Assembly (NCBI GenBank): GCA_035940955.1
Contig: DASZEJ010000160.1
Location: forward strand, 1 to 64,000
Reading direction: 5' to 3'
Length of the DNA stretch: 64,000 nucleotides
Source: CADCVT01 sp035940955
GTDB taxonomy: Bacteria; Actinomycetota; Thermoleophilia; Solirubrobacterales; Solirubrobacteraceae
The stretch's first letter is position 1. Each line of letters opens with the position of its first letter. The position numbers and the translations under genes are program-made. Below, in pieces: positions 63,836-64,000 of the stretch. The notes beneath the pieces are model-generated. The model saw only the letters and a list, made by a program, of their open reading frames with translations. It ran no database searches and was not told the origin of the DNA.

Positions 63836-64000
63836 CGGATCTCGACCGTCCGCTCTTCGCGCGTGTAGTGGTTGACGAGGTCGACGGCCTGCACCTGGAC
63901 CGTGTACGTCCCCCGCCGCCGCGGGACCCAGGCCATCGTCCGCGTCCCGCGCCCGAAGACGCGCACCTGCGTCGACACGAGGCGCCCGTCGCGCCGCACG
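63832..64000 (-). CDS. C-terminus of a beta-sandwich protein, 5' end outside window
   Basis: Only the last ~56 residues are in the window: VRRDGRLVSTQVRVFGRGTR, TMAWVPRRRGTYTVQVQAVD, LVNHYTREERTVEIR and stop. The alternating hydrophobic pattern with YTVQVQAVDL is that of an Ig-like or Big-type beta-sandwich domain at a protein end, often in secreted or surface proteins. Its stop overlaps the ketopantoate reductase start. Nothing about the rest of the protein can be seen. Confidence 0.6.
   Translation of the reverse strand, partial: VRRDGRLVSTQVRVFGRGTRTMAWVPRRRGTYTVQVQAVDLVNHYTREERTVEIR

Noticed and set aside
1..64000. rRNA, tRNA, transposase or integrase genes
   Set aside because: I saw no sequence with tRNA folding pattern, no rRNA-like segment and no DDE or tyrosine-recombinase motif in any frame.

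Overview
This window is about 73% GC, densely packed and has no rRNA, tRNA or CRISPR array that I can see. GTG and TTG starts are common, GTGA/ATGA stop-start overlaps are frequent, and many genes lack a Shine-Dalgarno but carry a TAnnnT box 7-12 bases before the start codon. The gene content (citrate synthase, CtaG, Ppx/GppA with an HD tail, a DUF4178/DUF2617/DUF4247/DUF350/spermidine-synthase operon, DUF6421) points to an actinobacterium. I favour the Thermoleophilia (Solirubrobacterales), but that is inference from style and gene content; no marker gene settles it.

Layout. 1-5.3 kb: partial secreted cupredoxin, secreted glycoside hydrolase, an acyl-CoA dehydrogenase coupled to an APH-type kinase, and small unknown genes. 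5.4-8.1 kb: CtaG-like protein with a LysR regulator, a GNAT-like fragment, a PhnB/VOC protein. 8.1-9.4 kb: a lower-GC patch with two small ORFs, bracketed by a 23-bp imperfect direct repeat and ending in a gutted enoyl-CoA hydratase gene. 9.4-17.4 kb: EamA transporter without a normal start codon, aldehyde dehydrogenase, cyclophilin, zinc-ribbon/discoidin-like protein, DEAD-box helicase, cupredoxin lipoprotein, quinone reductase and a PfkB kinase. 17.5-23.5 kb: small membrane proteins, citrate synthase, GNAT protein, membrane proteins, a second PfkB kinase and a YgjP-type metallopeptidase.

23.4-28.5 kb: an Lrp regulator divergent from a DUF6421-SDR-PLP lyase operon. The DUF6421-SDR junction holds a 32-bp tandem repeat that makes three coupled 11-codon micro-ORFs. 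28.4-34.2 kb: MetF, two metallo-beta-lactamase-fold enzymes (one fused to a SnoaL-like domain), class V aminotransferase and M29 aminopeptidase. 34.8-42.4 kb: an operon of GMC oxidoreductase, alpha/beta hydrolase with a probable Cys nucleophile, acetoacetate-decarboxylase-like protein, small membrane protein and patatin, facing a metallophosphoesterase. It reads like an uncharacterised lipid- or sterol-modifying pathway. 42.4-45.3 kb is an accessory patch with a lone ORF fragment, two apparently frameshifted genes, a MerR-like/DUF2188-like regulator and a HYD1-like possible ADP-ribosyltransferase.

45.4-53.9 kb: membrane protein, EEP-family hydrolase, AraC regulator, secreted protein, then the DUF4178-coiled coil-DUF2617-DUF4247-DUF350-aminopropyltransferase operon. 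54.1-64 kb: pyruvate kinase behind a hairpin-rich leader, UbiB-like kinase, divergent glyoxalase II-like and I-like genes, a GT-C-like membrane protein, rhodanese divergent from MarR and Ppx/GppA, a small conserved protein, ketopantoate reductase and the tail of a beta-sandwich protein.

The strongest leads for new biology are the DUF6421 cluster with its micro-ORF repeat, the GMC/Cys-hydrolase/patatin operon, the HYD1-like gene beside its putative regulator, and three very short divergent promoters in which overlapping -10 boxes appear to drive leaderless transcripts both ways.
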